This document shows positions 60,396 through 64,000 of a stretch of DNA of 64,000 nt, in pieces. Both the position numbers and the translations under genes were made by a program. Source of the DNA: Datisca glomerata (lineage: Eukaryota > Streptophyta > Magnoliopsida > Cucurbitales > Datiscaceae). How positions within the stretch are numbered: position 1 is the stretch's first letter; the number at the start of each line of letters is the position of its first letter. Below the pieces are notes generated by a model that had not been told where the DNA came from, did no database searches, and saw only the letters and a program-made list of their open reading frames with translations. The stretch is from the NCBI GenBank assembly GCA_003255025.1, contig QANY01009387.1, positions 1,798,001 through 1,862,000 of the forward strand, given 5' to 3'.

Positions 60396-60991
60396 TGTAT
60401 ATTTTTATGTATTAGTGTTTGCATGTGTGTTGACCTTTAATTTGTTCTTCTCTGACTGTGTGTGATTGTGCAATTTGTGTTTATTTTGTAGAGTTCTTTT
60501 ATATTAAATACTAAGCATATCTACTCACAGTATGTAAGCACTTACACAGAAGTTAAAGTTAATTGATATGAAATATTTACCTGTACATCGAAATATTTAC
60601 CCATATTATATATGCCCAGGATATATAAATAGTAGGGAAATTTTTAGAAATAGATTTACGGGTGGTATTTTAAGAAATGTCAGTTTTTCAAAAAATTTAG
60701 GTAAATAGCATATTTTCGTTACTGTCAATAATTATAGACCAAAATGACCATAATCTAATTATGGTGTGTTTGACAGATTTTCGGGTAAATCAGTGTTATA
60801 TAGTTGATATATCATTATAGAAGATGCTTAAATTGAGGAAGTAATTAATGTTTAATATAATTTTAAAATTTAATTAATTATCGGATGTCAATTAACACTG
60901 AACATAAAAAAATTGAAGTTTAAAAACGTTAGAAACCGCTCAAAATTATGAAATTTTCAGGTCATTCAATGATGTGATCAACTCATTCGTC
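60396..60991. other. AT-rich sequence, possible outer inverted repeat
   Basis: No gene. Sequence near 60,635-60,740 resembles the reverse complement of about 61,650-61,770 (AGATTT..., TTTAARAAATSTCAGTTTTT), perhaps the ends of a degraded element around the 210-bp repeats. Confidence 0.3.
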
Positions 60992-61420
60992 ACAATCTAT
61001 TATAAGGGTGTTTGAATCATTTCCGGGTCAATCAATGAGATGAGTCGAATATTTTTCAAACGCTCATATAACAGATTGGGGTAATTGGATGACCATTCCA
61101 TCAATTGACCCATAAATGTTTCAATCTAATTATAAGGGCATTTTTTAAACATTTTGGGTCAATCAATGAGATATCATGGATTGATTGATCATCAAATCAT
61201 TACAATCTATTATATGAGTGTTTGAAATATTTTCGGATCAATCAATAGGATGAATCGAAAATGTTTTAAACATCTATATAATATATTGTGGCAATTGGAG
61301 GATCATTTCATTGATTGACCGGAAGATATTTCAAACTGTAACTATCTATTATAGGGGTGTTTGAAACATTTTGGGGTCAATCAATGATAATTGATCCCAA
61401 AATGTTTGATTTTGATATAA
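60992..61420. repeat. Two tandem copies of a 210-bp unit
   Basis: ACAATCTATTAT begins the copies at 60,992 and 61,202. Both contain GTGTTTGAA, TCAATCAATGAGATGA-like, ATATAA...ATTG and ATTGACC blocks. A partial third copy starts near 61,345. GGTCAATCAATGA and TCATTGATTGACC occur in both orientations within the unit. Confidence 0.7.
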
Positions 61421-62742
61421 TCAACTAATTAATTGATTCATCTCATTACTTAAACATATAGAGTCAAGTCATCCTAAACATTAATAAAATATGTTTATCA
61501 GTTAATCACTTCTATAATCGGTATTAGTTATAAACAAGAAAAGAATTAACATCATTAATTAAATGATGACATAATTAATAAAAAATAAATAAGATTAGAT
61601 TTGAAAATCTATAAAATCAAGGACAATATCATCTTTTCAAATCCCAATCAATTAAGGATTGATGAAGTGATAAAAAAAACTTGTCAATTTCTCTAAATTT
61701 GAAAAAAAAAACTGATTTTTTAAAGTGAGTTTCAAAATCTATATATTTGGGGAAATTACTTTTAAATATTACTCATGTACAAATATTTACCGTCTAAATA
61801 AAACGCTCATTTCTGCAATCCTTATAATTAAAGTCTTTAACTGAACTAGTTCATCATTTGTCCGAAATATGGTCATTTAAAACTTATCATATTTGTAGTT
61901 TTTTATCCGGTGGAAAATTCTTGCTACCTTGCGAATTTTTTGATAACTTAATTGAAAATTAGCAATTTACTACCATAATCATACAATCTCCAGACAAGCC
62001 AATTCTACTGACGTTTGATTTGGAATCTTTGGATTAGAGAAATACAATATGTCCAGTAAGCGTACATAACGAACAAATAGAGCACTTCTCTTCACTCCTC
62101 TCCTTTCTCATTATAGTTTGGTAGACTTTCCTGTTCGGGATGCGTGAAATAATCATTATGATAAAGTTCATTGCAGCCCAAACGTTAAAGACTAGACAAA
62201 ATGACATCTTTCACACGTTTTTTATCAATATTAAAACTCATCCATCATACGTCTTTAACGGTAGGAATACCCTTTTAATGGCTATTGGCTAGAAACATTG
62301 ATGTTCGACTCTATAGTTGCAACTATCAGCTTTTACCGTGCAACCTGAGAATTTGAAGAGCAATGACACTACTATCATTTTGCCTAAACCTAAAAATGGG
62401 AAAGGATGTGAGACTTTTCTTTCTTAGGCTTACAGTTTTTGCTCTTTTTTTATCAGAAACAGTTCAAGCTCTTGACTCTGGACTACCATTAAAACTTCCA
62501 TAAGATTACAATGAAGATTGTAAAGACAAATAACGCGGCGAACGATCTGCAGTAGTTCTCTTTCCATAGGAGTTTGAAAAAAAAATCTCTATGAAAAAAA
62601 TGAAAATGCGAAGGTCAATATAACGTAGAAACCACCGTTCAAATCACCACTGCGGAGAGCTTGAGATTTTCTTGATTTGCTAATTGACAACTGGGTCACA
62701 GGCTGCAGAAAGATAAAACAACGCAGGATGAGAAACATCACA
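61421..62742. other. Intergenic sequence, no gene recognised
   Basis: AT-rich to about 61,800, then mixed composition. The last few hundred bases may include the 3' flank of the L17 pseudogene. I see no conserved frame. Confidence 0.45.
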
Positions 62743-63385
62743 TCACCAACTGACTATTCCCTCTTTTTTGACAGGTTCCTCTTTCTCAGACAAAACATCA
62801 CATCGCTGCCATATATGCCTGCAAAAAACATGAACATAATTAAAACAGAAATTGAATAGGCTGCAAAAAACAAGAACGTCATAATTAAAACAGAAATTGA
62901 ATATCAGACGACTAATTTTTAAACACCCTGCCTTGAGAACATACGATTGATTCTTCCATGAGCACGATATGTACGCCGTCTTTACTTCTGATCTTGGTTT
63001 ACTTGGATATGTGATACATAGAGTGTCAAGATCCAAACCCTTGACCTGAAACATCAGCAATTTTCATCAGCACAAATAAAATGTGGCGAATCGTGAATAG
63101 TGCGCAGGTACAGCAAGAGGTTTACTTCAGCGTTACTCTCAGCATTCTTAAGTCCATCCAGGATAAATGTTGCAGATTTTACTGGCCATCGTCCTTGTCC
63201 ATTTGAGTGTCTGTTCTTTGCCTGAGCAGTTCGTCCAACACCACAACAGAAGCGTCGGAATGGTATGGCTTGTTTGTGGACAAGCACATCCTCCAAATAC
63301 CTCTTTAGCCTTGATCAACGGCAACTTTCTGATAGCATGAGCTGTCTCCCTCGTGTTCTGTAAACCAATTAACACACAGGAGATT
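62743..63385 (-). pseudogene. Ribosomal protein L17 (uL22) pseudogene with introns
   Basis: On -, an exon after an acceptor at about 63,360 reads [19 protein letters not shown]. It shifts frame by one base into [20 protein letters not shown] and [20 protein letters not shown], then [14 protein letters not shown], up to a donor at about 63,125. After a GT..AG intron, VKGLDLDTLCIT shifts into HIQVNQDQK, a stop, then RRRTYRAHGRINRM (about 63,050-62,950). After another intron the tail reads LSEKEEPVKKE with a stop. The order matches the cytosolic 60S protein uL22, which lines the exit tunnel. The frameshifts and stop make it dead. The N-terminal exon is not seen. Confidence 0.85.
62819..62905. 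repeat. Tandem duplication of a 3' splice site region
   Basis: Units at 62,819-62,860 and 62,861-62,905 share CTGCAAAAAACA and AATTAAAACAGAAATTGAATA. On - each is a poly-T tract ending TTTTTTGCAG, so the intron acceptor of the L17 pseudogene is doubled. Confidence 0.8.
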
Positions 63386-63494
63386 ACAAGATAAAACTAC
63401 TGAAACTTGCTTTCTGATAGCATGAGCTTACTCACTCTGTGTTCTGTAAACCACTTAACAAACACAGGAGATTACAAGATAAAACTACTGAAAC
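63325..63494. repeat. 85-bp tandem duplication at exon/intron edge
   Basis: CTTTCTGATAGCATGAGCT starts both copies (63,325 and 63,410). They continue GTTCTGTAAACCA and GGAGATTACAAGATAAAACT. The copy includes the first codons of the L17 exon and the preceding intron end. Confidence 0.85.
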
Positions 63495-64000
63495 TTATTG
63501 AACACCGGGTCACTTTGTCCTTAAACATTTCAGAGTATATATTAATGATCAACCATGCAATAAACTTATAGAAGTTAAATCAATACAATACCAACCAGAA
63601 ACTGTTCTCTGAGATTGATAAAAACCAGCAGGCATATATATGGGGTAAAACTGAAAAAACTAAGATGTACATGTGGCATCATTTACTGAACCTTCAGTCA
63701 CAAAATACTCCAGAGGTTCACCCAAGAACAATGCATTACATTTTCCTGAAGTTTACGAGAGCCTTGTTCACAAAAGGCAACAGGGCCCTGCTTTTTTCAT
63801 CAGGTTTACAACTTGAGGAAGTTCACTAAATTCATTTACTGGAAAAATTCATTTTCGCACAATTAAGATGCAGTAAAAGAGCATTAGAAGCGCTCTACTA
63901 GCAAAGGTTTAAGGAATAAATCAGTAAGAAATATGTGAGAAACATTTGAATATATGCAAGAAAGCTTAGAATTGTCAGTAAGAGATACTTAAAAATTTGT
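63495..64000. other. Right edge of window, no gene recognised
   Basis: This could be intron or upstream sequence of the L17 pseudogene. No first exon (the MVKYSREPDNPTK-type start of uL22) was found. Confidence 0.4.

Noticed and set aside
62743..63385. Functional ribosomal protein L17 gene
   Set aside because: A one-base frameshift after KAKE, a further shift after LCIT, an in-frame stop and no first exon.
1..64000. tRNA, rRNA or organelle-DNA insertions
   Set aside because: Reading by eye I saw no tRNA cloverleaf motifs, rRNA segments or chloroplast/mitochondrial genes; a tRNAscan-SE or organelle alignment would be needed to exclude them fully.

Overview
This is plant nuclear DNA, AT-rich, probably from a eudicot; I cannot name the species. 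The evidence is two spliced plant genes (an RsgA GTPase and signal peptidase complex subunit 1), intron-bearing pseudogenes of plant housekeeping genes, and a dense nest of plant transposon families (Copia, Gypsy, LINE, Mutator-like, hAT-like). Only the first 3.4 kb and the last about 1 kb resemble gene territory. Everything between is transposon debris holding a few broken gene fragments.

Layout. 1-1,929: the last four coding exons of an organellar RsgA ribosome-assembly GTPase on the + strand. 2,743-3,440: a convergent gene for signal peptidase complex subunit 1. 3,461-10,595: a 7.1-kb Mutator-like element (M1) with long degenerate inverted ends. It carries a broken transposase on +, a broken Ulp1 protease gene on - and at least four blocks of a palindromic TACACGATG repeat. 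11,303-31,549: Copia element A. Its integrase is cut by a 1.3-kb hAT-like element (13,323-14,624) and by a complete LTR element B (15,155-29,867). B in turn holds an inverted, truncated Copia element C (19,228-25,921). 31,550-43,145: a 5'-truncated LINE on the - strand, split by LTR element D (33,351-42,797; target duplication GTTTA). 45,726-50,455: fragments of a DEAD-box RNA helicase, a Gypsy element and a second LINE, all on -. 50,839-52,085: a five-copy tandem repeat. 52,157-56,312: an hAT-like element containing a Mutator-like element (M3), which contains another (M2) that again carries the TACACGATG array. 58,250-60,395: a beta-catenin-like protein 1 pseudogene split by an internally deleted Copia element F. 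62,743-63,385: an intron-bearing ribosomal protein L17 pseudogene.

The most unusual structure is the TACACGATG array family. Its unit is near 42 bp in the best blocks and has a palindromic core. It occurs in two Mutator-like elements with related ends but not in the LTR elements. At 9,285-10,312 the array changes polarity and is flanked by inverted copies of the element's own subterminal sequence, giving a roughly 1-kb foldback. If transcribed this would be a long hairpin RNA, a layout like the maize Mu killer locus. Several insertions are supported by target duplications or by the host element's reading frame closing up when the insert is removed, so the order of insertion can be read directly.
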